This document shows, one piece after another, positions 1 to 6,222 of a stretch of 9,998 bases of DNA; the stretch's first letter is position 1; each line of letters starts with the position of its first letter. The notes below the pieces were generated by a model. It was not told the origin of the DNA. It saw nothing but the letters and a program-made list of their open reading frames with translations, and did not search any database. The position numbers and the translations under genes are program-made. The DNA comes from Gammaproteobacteria bacterium (GTDB lineage: Bacteria; Pseudomonadota; Gammaproteobacteria; SZUA-21). Where the stretch lies: positions 1-9,998 of the forward strand of contig QIKQ01000118.1 of NCBI GenBank assembly GCA_003233075.1, read 5' to 3'.

Positions 1-69
1 GCTAAAGGCGTTTTCAAACTCCAATTCCAAACCTGACTTTACATCTAACATTGCAATTTCCAGTATCAC
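1..69 (-). CDS. Antibiotic biosynthesis monooxygenase-like protein, N-terminal fragment (runs off left edge)
   Basis: The reading frame enters the window edge open, so only the N-terminus is present. From the GTG at 67-69 it reads VILEIAMLDVKSGLELEF, which matches the first beta strand and helix of the ABM/dimeric alpha-beta barrel family (usual start MILEIAxLDVKPG). I chose the GTG because the family normally starts there and a GTGAG Shine-Dalgarno-like sequence lies just upstream. An in-frame ATG at 112-114 would add 15 residues (MQVIVASDTNKVRFN) without a visible ribosome binding site. It lies close behind the MOSC gene and could be cotranscribed with it. ABM proteins are small quinol or heme-degrading monooxygenases or simply dimeric barrels; the substrate cannot be told. 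Family call is fairly good, start uncertain. Confidence 0.55.
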   Translation of the reverse strand, partial: MILEIAMLDVKSGLELEFENAFS

Positions 70-114
70 ATTAAATCTCACTTTATTTGTATCAGATGCA
101 ACAATTACTTGCAT

Positions 115-126
115 CTAGTCGACTAG
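115..126. repeat. Perfect 12-bp palindrome between MOSC and ABM-like genes
   Basis: CTAGTCGACTAG is a perfect palindrome in the short gap between the MOSC stop codon and the next frame. It could be an operator half-site pair or chance; no promoter elements are clear beside it. Confidence 0.25.
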
Positions 127-129
127 TAG

Positions 130-585
130 CTATATATTAGTATTTAATTGCATTCCAATTTTAATAGAACCGCTATTTAATACATCTGCACGCAAGCCAC
201 CTTTATGCAATAAGGCTGCGACAACATCTTTTTTATCAATTGTGTCATTTTTTAACATGTCGCCCAATATTCCACAGGGTTCACATAGCTCAACTCCTTT
301 AAAACGGACATCACCTATGCTAAATTTTTTACCTACAAGATCATTGAGGTTAACGCCAGTTGTAATAATATTTCGACGAGTCGATGATATTTCAATTTCT
401 TGTTTATACACTCTGTTATAATTTCTAATTTCCTCTAACTCAATAAGGGTAATATTTTGGCCCGGCCACTTTGATTTATCATAATTTCGATCGCCGACAA
501 TGCCTTTACCTTCAACAAGCTCGATACAGTCAACTTTCTGTTGAGTACCATCATGCTCTTTTGCGATGTATATTGCTTTAATCAT
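130..585 (-). CDS. MOSC domain protein
   Basis: A 151-residue single-domain MOSC protein (molybdenum cofactor sulfurase C-terminal domain). Visible family signs are GDR at residues 31-33, ITLIE at 45-49, the STRRNI motif at 68-73, a GKKFSIGDVRF strand pair at 85-95, the conserved cysteine region ELCEPC at 99-104, and HKGGLRA at 127-133 followed by IKIG. The family is thought to handle sulfur on molybdenum cofactor or similar thiol chemistry (YiiM/YuaD-type stand-alone forms); the reaction here is not known. Its ATG overlaps the TGA of the upstream GyrI-like gene (ATGA), so the two are probably translationally coupled. It ends in TAG. The frame looks intact although the coupled upstream gene is frameshifted. 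Confidence 0.88.
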   Translation of the reverse strand: MIKAIYIAKEHDGTQQKVDCIELVEGKGIVGDRNYDKSKWPGQNITLIELEEIRNYNRVYKQEIEISSTRRNIITTGVNLNDLVGKKFSIGDVRFKGVELCEPCGILGDMLKNDTIDKKDVVAALLHKGGLRADVLNSGSIKIGMQLNTNI

Positions 586-1021
586 TGTATTGCTATGTAA
601 ACCTCTATTTCATTAGGGCCGCTATAGTAATCAAAATCTGTCGTGTAAGCTCGCGTGTATTCTGAATCTTCATCTGAAAAATAACTCCAAACTTTCGTCC
701 AGGTAGCAATTACTATTTGCGGCAATTCCCCTGTCGCGGTAAACATTAAATATTTTCCAGCATTGATTGTGACCATTTCAAGCTTAAGGGTAGAGGTTCC
801 CGCGATCCTGCAAGCGCGGAAAATTCACCATCAAGATTAGACTCGTATTGATAATATACTCCATAAACTCTTTCGCCATTTTCATAATCAACTGGCACCT
901 GCTTATCAAATTCTCCCCATAAACTAGCTAATTGTGCCGTTTCTGGATTCATTTCTGCTTTATTCGTGGTTCGGATACTCAAGCCATTTATTATTTTTTC
1001 ATCTACATTAACTACTTTCAT
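582..1021 (-). pseudogene. GyrI-like / AraC-type effector-binding domain protein, split by a frameshift
   Basis: Two overlapping frames join into one GyrI-like small-molecule-binding domain. Frame one (start 1021) reads NGLSIRTTNKAEMNPETA, then LWGEF, VYGVYYQYESNLDGEFSALAG. The homology then moves to the frame that carries LEMVTINAGKYLMF, RAYTTDFDYY and EIEVYIAIQ, ending at the TGA at 582-584. These blocks appear in this order in stand-alone effector-binding (Rob C-terminal/GyrI) proteins of about 145-155 residues. One missing base near 796-808 would restore the reading LAGSxGTSTLKLEMV. The first frame alone would give a 91-residue truncated product ending at 746. The start overlaps the 50-aa gene upstream by 14 nt and the end overlaps MOSC by 4 nt. 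Family members bind drugs or small molecules, some modulate gyrase. A sequencing error cannot be excluded. Confidence 0.8.
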
Positions 1022-1160
1022 TTCTATCTCCCGTTGAGTCTAATTTACATTTTTCTAATATTTCATCTCGTGTTTGCTCTAGTGTTATACCTGCTGCCTC
1101 AATTGCTTTCAGTAAATTGCCATGCAAGAAATATCCTGACACTGCTTTTTCGTACGGCAT
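1008..1160 (-). CDS. Small protein (50 aa), first gene of the GyrI-MOSC group
   Basis: An open frame from ATG at 1158-1160 to TAA at 1008-1010. A good ribosome binding site (GAGGGT) sits 7-8 nt before the ATG, and the end overlaps the GyrI-like start by 14 nt, which supports translation and coupling. The product begins MPYEKAVSGYFLHGNLLKAI and continues as an amphipathic, charged helical stretch (EAAGITLEQTRDEILEKC) with a hydrophilic tail. There is no signal peptide or membrane segment. I do not recognise the family. The helix-turn-helix-like spacing (GNLLKAIEAAGITLEQTR) could be a small regulator or the partner of the GyrI-like protein, but this is guesswork. Confidence 0.6.
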   Translation of the reverse strand: MPYEKAVSGYFLHGNLLKAIEAAGITLEQTRDEILEKCKLDSTGDRNESS

Positions 1161-1195
1161 AAAATACTACCCTCTATATTTATTCATTGTTCGAC

Positions 1196-1639
1196 TTACT
1201 TTATTGTTGCAGTACAGCGTTTTATATTGAACGAACTTTCTTTAAATAATAATTTATTCTTATATAAACAAAAATACGGCCGAACATCCTTGGGCTCTTG
1301 GCCTCTAATCCAAGTAACGATGCCATTCTTGTAATGTGTTGTTGTTAATTTAAATCCATTTCCCAACCAAACGTTTTGACAACCTGTAAATGAACTCGAT
1401 ACTTTAGGTGGATAAACATAAAAGTCGCCACCATGCGTTTTAAGTATTCTAACATTTACATTTTTCTTAATGGCCAGAAATTCAATCTGGCAATACTGAT
1501 CTAGTCTGCCACTAATGCGAATATTATTTTCAGTCGCTTTACTGATAGCATTCATATTTAAAAATATTAAACTAATTACGATCACTACTCTCATCATAAT
1601 TTTGGTCAATACTTTAAGCTTCGATATATGAGTAAACAT
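1196..1639 (-). CDS. Small secreted/periplasmic protein, unknown function
   Basis: A 147-residue product with a clear N-terminal export signal: a basic stretch (KLKVLTK), then the hydrophobic core VVIVISLIFL, then an AISKA-type cleavage region near residue 35. The mature part is about 110 residues, mostly predicted beta, with four cysteines (in QYCQ, TGCQ, YFCL and KRCT) that could form two disulfides in the periplasm. The start at 1639 overlaps the end of the GNAT gene by 26 nt. A second in-frame ATG pair at residues 15-16 (from 1597) would remove the overlap and still leave a signal peptide, so either start is possible. No strong ribosome binding site is visible for either. I do not recognise the family. 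Confidence 0.65.
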   Translation of the reverse strand: MFTHISKLKVLTKIMMRVVIVISLIFLNMNAISKATENNIRISGRLDQYCQIEFLAIKKNVNVRILKTHGGDFYVYPPKVSSSFTGCQNVWLGNGFKLTTTHYKNGIVTWIRGQEPKDVRPYFCLYKNKLLFKESSFNIKRCTATIK

Positions 1640-2147
1640 AACAATCTTGAGCCTCGCTTGAATAATTCGGCTGGACCAACCACTTCCTAAGTATTCTTTC
1701 TTGTTGCATATCTATTTTCTCAAGTACTCTTTGAGAACCGGCATTTTCGAGTGCACAGCTTGCCCATACTCTAACAATTCCTTCTTGCGAAATTGCCCAG
1801 TCAAGTGCTGCTTTAGCAACTTCCGTCATAATGCCTTTATTCCAATGGTTTCTAGCCATTACATAGCCAATTTCTGCATTTGGTCTAGTCATTCTGACAG
1901 AAATACAACCAATGCAAATATCTGATTCCTTCAGCACTATACCCCATGTCTGCTCCTCACCAGTAACCCAATTAGCTTTACAACTTTCGATAAACTCTAT
2001 GCTTTGACTTATATTAGTGTGAGTAGGCCAAGTCATAAACTTACTGACTTCGGCATCTGATGCATAGGAAGTAAAAACAGCATCAGCGTCTTTCGATTTA
2101 AATGGCCGTAAAATGGTTCTTTGGGTTTCTAAAATAAAGGACTTCAT
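1614..2147 (-). CDS. GNAT family N-acetyltransferase, RimJ/RimL-like
   Basis: A full-length 177-residue GNAT protein of the RimJ/RimL type (usual 170-190 aa). The N-terminus has the family opening LETQRTILRPFKSKDADAVF (residues 6-25). The acetyl-CoA region is AEIGYVMARNHWNKGIMTEV followed by AKAALDWA (91-117), and ENAGSQRVLEKIDM (134-147) is the conserved Asn/Ser motif that closes the acetyl-CoA site. The enzyme would move an acetyl group from acetyl-CoA to an amine: a protein N-terminus, a toxin or a drug. The substrate cannot be read from sequence. Its 3' end overlaps the secreted-protein gene. Upstream are two small stem-loops and the MITE-like element. Confidence 0.88.
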   Translation of the reverse strand: MKSFILETQRTILRPFKSKDADAVFTSYASDAEVSKFMTWPTHTNISQSIEFIESCKANWVTGEEQTWGIVLKESDICIGCISVRMTRPNAEIGYVMARNHWNKGIMTEVAKAALDWAISQEGIVRVWASCALENAGSQRVLEKIDMQQERILRKWLVQPNYSSEAQDCYVYSYIEA

Positions 2148-2156
2148 ACTGATAAG

Positions 2157-2207
2157 CTTAACACTGAATTTGTTAAGAACTAAAGCATAACTTAAACAAA
2201 AAGTTAT
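2157..2207. repeat. Two short stem-loops upstream of the GNAT gene; possible attC remnant
   Basis: CTTAACA/TGTTAAG (2157-2163 with 2171-2177) and ATAACTT/AAGTTAT (2187-2193 with 2201-2207) are perfect 7-bp stems with 7-nt loops. The segment 2185-2191 reads GCATAAC, the same form as the outer end of clear attC sites in this window, so this may be half of an attC cut by the element to its right. No matching second half is evident. Confidence 0.3.
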
Positions 2208-2229
2208 AAGTTAAGTGGTTTCGACATTA

Positions 2230-2370
2230 GGGCATCTCAAAAAATTAGGATATTTGTGCGCTGGCAAGGCGGAGAGCTTTTTAAAAGCGCAGTTTATACA
2301 CAGTCAATGAGCATTTTAAAAAGTTCGACAACGCCGCCAGCGTGCAAATAGACTATTTTTAGAGGTGCCC
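2230..2370. mobile_element. MITE-like non-autonomous element (141 bp, long imperfect terminal inverted repeats)
   Basis: The ends are inverted copies: GGGCATCTC followed by an A-run on the left, GGGCACCTC followed by TAAAAA on the right in reverse complement. The similarity continues inward through ATTTGTGCGCTGGC versus ATTTGCACGCTGGC and further to CTTTTTAAAA, so almost the whole element is one imperfect palindrome. There is no open frame for a transposase. It ends 1 nt before the stop codon of the deaminase gene, so it could supply a strong transcript hairpin there. A clear target duplication is not visible (TTA on the left, TTTA on the right). I cannot assign a parent insertion sequence. 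Confidence 0.75.
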
Positions 2371-2371
2371 T

Positions 2372-3517
2372 TTAAGCCAGATTGAACTCAGTATGATACT
2401 TATTTAGCGCAGCACGAAACTCATCTTTGCACATAGCGGATACAAAGCTGCCGTCAATTGAATTATGCGCAAGAACGTGAATATCTTCAAAACTCAATTC
2501 TAATGAAGCTTGTACTGCTTCATAATTTTCATTCATATAACCACCAAAATACGCCGGATCATCTGAATTAACCGTTGCCTTTAAACCTAGATCTAACATT
2601 CTTTTAATGGGGTGGCTTTTCATATCACTAACAACTTGAAGCTTATTATTACTTAAAGGACATACGGTAAGAATTTTTTTCGTTGCAACCAGTCTATCGA
2701 CCAGTTTTGAATCTTCAAGAGAACGATTACCATGATCAACTCGATCTATTTGCAATAGATCGAGTGCTTGCCAGACATATTCTGGCGGACCTTCTTCGCC
2801 AGCATGAGCCACTAGTTTTAACTCTTCTTCTCTTGCCAATGTAAAAACGTTTTTAAATTTCTCGGGTGGATGTCCGAGTTCAGCGCTATCGAGCCCTATG
2901 CCAATAAGCTTATCGAGATGTGGCTTCGCTTCTTGCCAAGTTGAAAGTGCGTCCTCCTCACTTAAGTGACGCAAGTAACTCATAATGAGACCAGAACTAA
3001 TTCCTAGTTTTGACTCACCCTCTTGCAGGGCACGAAAAATACCATTTATCACAGTATCAAAAGAGACTCCTCGGCAAGTATGCCCCTGTGGGTCAAAGAA
3101 TATCTCGACATGAACAATATTTTGATTTTTACATTTCCGAAGATAGGCCATTGTTAAGTCATAGAAGTCTAACTCTGATTGTAAAACATTCATTCCGGCG
3201 TAATAAATATCCAAAAATTCCTGCAAATTATCAAAGTCATAAGCTAGTGCTAATTGTTTCGGGGTATCAAAGACTACTTTAATGCCACCCTCTGCGGTTT
3301 GCTGTGGCCTAAGCCCAATCGCTGTCGCTTTATCAGCCAGCTTATTATTTGCCGTTTTTTGCACTTCATTTTGTGGAGCTTGCTTTTCGATTTTAACTTG
3401 AAAATTATTGCGTTTAGCAATTTCAAAAACAAGCTTGGGTTCGAAACTGCCTTCAATATGAAGATGAAGTTCGATCTTCGGCATGCCACGGATATATTCG
3501 ACTATTCGCTTTTCCAT
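2372..3517 (-). CDS. add: Adenosine/adenine deaminase family protein
   Basis: A zinc-dependent amidohydrolase that hydrolyses adenosine or adenine to inosine or hypoxanthine plus ammonia in purine salvage. All catalytic groups are present: the HLH metal ligands (18-20), HAGEEGPPEYVW with the ligand His238 and Glu241, DHG (261-263), TVCPLSN (284-290) and the NSDDPAYFGGY block with Asp319-Asp320. HTCRGVSF and DLGLKATVNS also fit the family. At 381 residues it is about 40 longer than usual. The extra length is a hydrophilic Gln/Lys/Ala-rich insertion at about residues 43-79, between the first helix (KRNN) and the VFDTPKQLALAYDFDNL helix. This gammaproteobacterial branch includes adenine deaminases, so the exact base is uncertain. 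No strong ribosome binding site is visible. The MITE lies right after the stop. Confidence 0.92.
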   Translation of the reverse strand: MEKRIVEYIRGMPKIELHLHIEGSFEPKLVFEIAKRNNFQVKIEKQAPQNEVQKTANNKLADKATAIGLRPQQTAEGGIKVVFDTPKQLALAYDFDNLQEFLDIYYAGMNVLQSELDFYDLTMAYLRKCKNQNIVHVEIFFDPQGHTCRGVSFDTVINGIFRALQEGESKLGISSGLIMSYLRHLSEEDALSTWQEAKPHLDKLIGIGLDSAELGHPPEKFKNVFTLAREEELKLVAHAGEEGPPEYVWQALDLLQIDRVDHGNRSLEDSKLVDRLVATKKILTVCPLSNNKLQVVSDMKSHPIKRMLDLGLKATVNSDDPAYFGGYMNENYEAVQASLELSFEDIHVLAHNSIDGSFVSAMCKDEFRAALNKYHTEFNLA

Positions 3518-3557
3518 CTTAGTCCATTGTCTAATTTTAAATATACATCAAAATGCA

Positions 3558-3770
3558 TTAACTTGAATAACTAATAGCCTTGATGAAATCGTTAACGAAA
3601 TGACTGTTAGCATCTCTGGTTATTCCTAATAAACCATCAAGTGTATCATCGCCACCTAAACTACAGCGCTACACCGCGCCCCAGTCCTTAGGCTCTTGCT
3701 CCGGATAGAGTATTTCACATACTTTATCAATCGCAGCCCAACTGCCATTATCGATTTCATCTACAGACAT
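3558..3770 (-). pseudogene. Suppressor-of-fused (SUFU) domain fragment with an in-frame amber stop
   Basis: From ATG at 3768-3770, with AAGG seven nt upstream, the frame reads SWAAIDKVCEILYPEQEPKD then WGAV, a TAG at 3669-3671, then RCSLGGDDTLDGL in the same frame, ending at TAA 3558-3560. The blocks W-x-AID, YP-x-QEPK-x-WG and LGG-x-D-x-LDG are the N-terminal signature of bacterial SUFU-domain proteins. These are about 200 residues long, so this 70-codon copy is also truncated: after LDG the sequence (ITRDANSHFVNDFIKAI) matches the family only loosely. The TAG stands where the family has a hydrophobic residue, so TTG to TAG is one simple explanation. SUFU domains occur among immunity proteins of polymorphic toxins. 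The start lies only 23 nt after the membrane-protein gene. Confidence 0.6.
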
Positions 3771-3793
3771 AGTCTTACCTTGTATACTATTTT

Positions 3794-4243
3794 TTAAACT
3801 TTAACATCAGAAATATGCTTTACCACTCGCCAATACAAAAAACCAAGCCAAAGTAAGAATAAAAATATTATCTCAAGAGTCGTTTCAGAATACTGTAGCG
3901 ATGGTATAATTCTTAGTAATATAAAGAATACAGGAATAAAAAATAATATAAATCTTATCGCTATTACGAAAGATATACTAAAATACTTGCCCAGGAAATC
4001 TTGACCCTTCGATCCACCATTCGCTCTAAATGCCAGTATAGCGCTTACCAATATAATTAGAACACTTCCGATCTCATAAACGAGATCCCAAATATTCCGC
4101 GTTTCCGCAGGAAAGTACGCTATCAATGCAAATGCTATATTTGTAAGAAGGAGATAAACAAAGACATAATAAAACCTATCTTTCTCGCTCAGCTTATTAC
4201 CTTTAATTTCTTCTTTTAGTTTTTTTATATTTAAAAAATACAT
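3794..4243 (-). CDS. Integral membrane protein, four predicted helices, unknown function
   Basis: A 149-residue protein with a short charged N-terminus (KKLKEEIKGNKLSEKDR) and about four membrane segments: YYVFVYLLLTNIAFALIAYF, IGSVLIILVSAILAF, YFSISFVIAIRFILFFIPVF and TLEIIFLFLLWLGFLYW, with a basic tail. An excellent AAGGGG ribosome binding site lies 7 nt before the ATG. The start is just inside a degenerate attC (4263-4375), as expected for the first gene of a cassette. The broken SUFU-like gene follows closely, so the two may have shared one cassette. I do not recognise the family. Location in the inner membrane is inferred from hydrophobicity only. Confidence 0.7.
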   Translation of the reverse strand: MYFLNIKKLKEEIKGNKLSEKDRFYYVFVYLLLTNIAFALIAYFPAETRNIWDLVYEIGSVLIILVSAILAFRANGGSKGQDFLGKYFSISFVIAIRFILFFIPVFFILLRIIPSLQYSETTLEIIFLFLLWLGFLYWRVVKHISDVKV

Positions 4244-4262
4244 CGTTATTCCCCTTAGCTAG

Positions 4263-4375
4263 ACCTAAGCCAATCACGCGATCGATGCAGTCAAGCACTT
4301 AAAGGGCTTGACTGATAAGACTCTGTAAATTTAATACAATATTTATCCATGGTATTATGGATTGGTTTATTGGGC
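4263..4375 (-). other. Degenerate attC site
   Basis: Outer ends are ACCTAAG-CCAATC on the left and GATTGG-TTTATTGGGC on the right, pairing as an imperfect inverted repeat. The core AAC/GTT base is changed on both sides (AAG on one, AAT or AAA on the other). Inside is a perfect 9-bp stem, CAGTCAAGC/GCTTGACTG (4288-4296 with 4306-4314), in the place of the variable terminal structure. The stop codon of the upstream cassette gene lies inside it, as at the clear attC sites. Confidence 0.5.
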
Positions 4376-4816
4376 CCGGTATTTTTTGAGAAAAGTGAGC
4401 ATTTCTTTTTTAATATTTTCGGGATCACCATAGGTGCCAGCTTCGGCCAGATCGAGAGCGTCCTTGAAATATTGCATATCACGCGTTAATCCCTCTCCTG
4501 GAACGTAACCATCTCTCGCCAAAAAGTACAATGCTTTCGAAATTTCGACGTACTTAACTTTACCAGCATCTAAGGCATTATAAAAATGCCCAAAAAATAA
4601 CTTCGCTACATTATTCTTATTAGTGTTAATACCGACACTTTTCAAGTGATTCATCGCGACACATTCGTCACTAACTAGAGACAAGGAGATTATATTCAAA
4701 TCTGGATTATCTAAAGCTTTAATCGCTTTTTCCGCCCATTCAACTATTTCATCAAGCGCTAAGGCATGATACTTTAGTGCTATCACTTTGGCACTCGCTT
4801 CATCTTCTAAATTCAT
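4367..4816 (-). CDS. Hypothetical protein (149 aa), helical
   Basis: I chose the ATG at 4814-4816 (MNLEDEASAKVIALKYHALA). An earlier GTG at 4834 lies inside the attC-like end and would add six residues. The product is almost wholly alpha-helical and acidic/basic mixed, with DEIVEWAEKAIKAL near residue 25, SLSLVSDECVAMNHLKSVG in the middle, KLFFGHFYNALDAG, YFLARDGYVPGEGLTRDM and a C-terminal KKEMLTFLKKY helix. There is no signal peptide or membrane segment, so it is probably cytoplasmic. I do not recognise the family. It sits alone between two degenerate attC-like repeats (4263-4375 and 4826-4908), so I treat it as an old single-gene cassette. An immunity-type protein would fit the size and context but nothing shows it. 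Confidence 0.65.
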   Translation of the reverse strand: MNLEDEASAKVIALKYHALALDEIVEWAEKAIKALDNPDLNIISLSLVSDECVAMNHLKSVGINTNKNNVAKLFFGHFYNALDAGKVKYVEISKALYFLARDGYVPGEGLTRDMQYFKDALDLAEAGTYGDPENIKKEMLTFLKKYRAQ

Positions 4817-4825
4817 ATATTTTAT

Positions 4826-4908
4826 GCCTAGCACGTATATACAGTATTCGCCTTAAAGCGGATCATTTTTGACTAATCGCAAAATAATCTATTCCTATAT
4901 TGCTACCC
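4826..4908 (-). other. Degenerate attC-like inverted repeat
   Basis: GCCTAGCACGTATATACAG on the left and a TATATTGCTACCC end on the right pair as inverted copies (TAGCA..ATATA on each arm). The outer boxes read GCCTAGC and, on the other strand, GGGTAGC: attC boxes with AAC changed to AGC on both sides. The length (83 bp) and place between two genes fit an attC, but the match is weak. Confidence 0.35.
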
Positions 4909-4911
4909 AGT

Positions 4912-5163
4912 TTAGATTGTAATTTTTTTTAAATACAATTTTGATGCAATAAAGCATGCTACAAAAGTTTCCAAAAATGCTAACGGTAGAACCAACATTG
5001 CAAATAACCAGCTCGATAAATTCATGTTCGCCAAACCCAACCAAAACAATAAAATGAAAAAACTCCAAGACATAATGCTGCTAATCAGTATAGTCTTAAA
5101 ATTATTTCCAAAAACCTGTCCGCACAACCAAAACAAAAAAACATAAAGTGATGTTAGTATCAT
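4912..5163 (-). CDS. Small integral membrane protein (83 aa)
   Basis: A very hydrophobic product with about three membrane segments: ILTSLYVFLFWLCGQVF, TILISSIMSWSFFILLFWLG and LFAMLVLPLAFLETFVACFI, then a basic tail KLYLKKITI that should face the cytoplasm. G-rich stretches (GGGG and GGGA) precede the ATG at 5161-5163. There are no recognisable catalytic motifs, and I do not know the family. It is a lone gene followed by an attC-like repeat at 4826-4908. Small multi-pass proteins are common cargo of chromosomal integrons, and several have proved to be immunity or antitoxin-like, but no evidence here decides it. Confidence 0.6.
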   Translation of the reverse strand: MILTSLYVFLFWLCGQVFGNNFKTILISSIMSWSFFILLFWLGLANMNLSSWLFAMLVLPLAFLETFVACFIASKLYLKKITI

Positions 5164-5431
5164 ATCCCAAACACCCCATATTATGAATATAACAAGATAT
5201 TCTCTGAATGCTGTGATCTAGACTCTGTATAAGCGAAAACCTAAGTAAACTCACTAGCTATTCATAATGACGCTTTAATTGCGTATTTTCCTGTAATTAA
5301 TAGACGATATTTCTCGCTATGTTTAAGCTAACTTGCGTATCGGCTAGAAATACCCAAGCTCAATGAATCATTAGAAATTAGTTACTCAATATCCACAGCA
5401 ATATATTTGCCCAGCAATAAAAGTCGTGCTT
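5164..5431. other. Gene-free stretch with possible worn attC
   Basis: I see no convincing gene in these 268 bases. GCTAACTTGCGTA (5327-5339) has an attC-like outer box, and TTTACGCATTC (5433-5443), at the end of the methyltransferase gene, is a partial inverted partner (TGCGTA/TACGCA). The right box has lost its GTT. A short TAAAAG/CTTTTA hairpin overlaps the methyltransferase stop codon. This could be the worn attC of the methyltransferase cassette. Confidence 0.22.
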
Positions 5432-6058
5432 TTACGCATTCTTCTTGCAGGAATTGTTAAGTTTCTTCGCAACGACCGAAAATATATGCCAATCATGCGC
5501 TATTCCCTGTGGCGTCTTTCCTGATGATTTATGCTCAATAAAACGGAATATTTCATAGTCTTTAAATATTTCCCTTACTTCTTTTTCATCAAAAATTAAA
5601 ATATCAGGCCAGAAGGCGCTCTTATCATATTCTAATCCAGCCATAGTATCATCAGGCCCTAAAAAGGAACCACAAAATATCCCCTTTGGATAAAGACATT
5701 CGTAAATACTCCTCCAAGCAGACTCAAAATCGATTTTTGGGCAAAAAAATAGACTTGCATCAGCTACTACTAGCGATGCCCTTGGATATTCAAACGAGTT
5801 AAATCCCGCTTGCGACAAAACGATATCTTGATTATTCTTAAACCTATTTTTACATCTTGATATTGACTCATCCTCTATGTCAAAGCCATACACTTTAAAA
5901 CCCATTGCCGATAAATACTGTATGTCTGCTCCAGCGCCACAACCACAATCTATCGCTATCTTAAGGTCACCCACATGATTAACCGCGAAGGTTAAATCGG
6001 AACGAATCTCTCGATTTTCTGTCGCATTGAAGTACTCTTTAATTTCTTGACCGGCCAT
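5432..6058 (-). CDS. Class I SAM-dependent methyltransferase
   Basis: A 208-residue protein with a Rossmann-type methyltransferase domain. Motif I is AIDCGCGAGADIQYL (residues 35-49), which binds S-adenosylmethionine. The acidic residue ending strand 2 is in VYGFDIED (56-63), and the strand 4 motif is LVVADASLFF (96-105), followed by FESAWRSIYECLYPKGIFCG (the usual L-x-P-G-G-x-like turn). The length and layout resemble the small TehB/UbiE-like methyltransferases; the target is not evident. The C-terminus (HDWHIFSVVAKKL) closes the sheet as in the family. The start has no clear ribosome binding site. It is a lone gene placed like a cassette, downstream of the attC at 6223-6316, while its own 3' site looks worn. 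Confidence 0.85.
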   Translation of the reverse strand: MAGQEIKEYFNATENREIRSDLTFAVNHVGDLKIAIDCGCGAGADIQYLSAMGFKVYGFDIEDESISRCKNRFKNNQDIVLSQAGFNSFEYPRASLVVADASLFFCPKIDFESAWRSIYECLYPKGIFCGSFLGPDDTMAGLEYDKSAFWPDILIFDEKEVREIFKDYEIFRFIEHKSSGKTPQGIAHDWHIFSVVAKKLNNSCKKNA

Positions 6059-6222
6059 ACTTAAAATCTAGCAACTAAGCTAAAAGGCAGCCAAAATGTA
6101 AGTCGATACTCACGCCGATTGATCAAACGCATATTGATAACCCATTCTGTTAGACTTTTTATCCTATGCTACTGTTTCTTTGTTTGTGCTATTGTTTGCA
6201 CTATGAGCACATCTTATATGAA

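Noticed and set aside
932..1162. Plus-strand open frame of 76 codons
   Set aside because: It lies antisense to the GyrI-like and 50-aa genes, has low-complexity content and no ribosome binding site.
2157..2376. A full attC interrupted by the MITE
   Set aside because: Only one box (GCATAAC at 2185) is convincing; the other arm could not be matched next to the deaminase stop, so I kept it as a possibility only.
3010..3574. Plus-strand frames opposite the deaminase gene
   Set aside because: They are shadows of a gene with full catalytic motifs on the other strand.
4288..4314. The 9-bp hairpin as a rho-independent terminator
   Set aside because: There is no T-run after the stem on either strand, and it lies inside a degenerate attC where an inner stem is expected.
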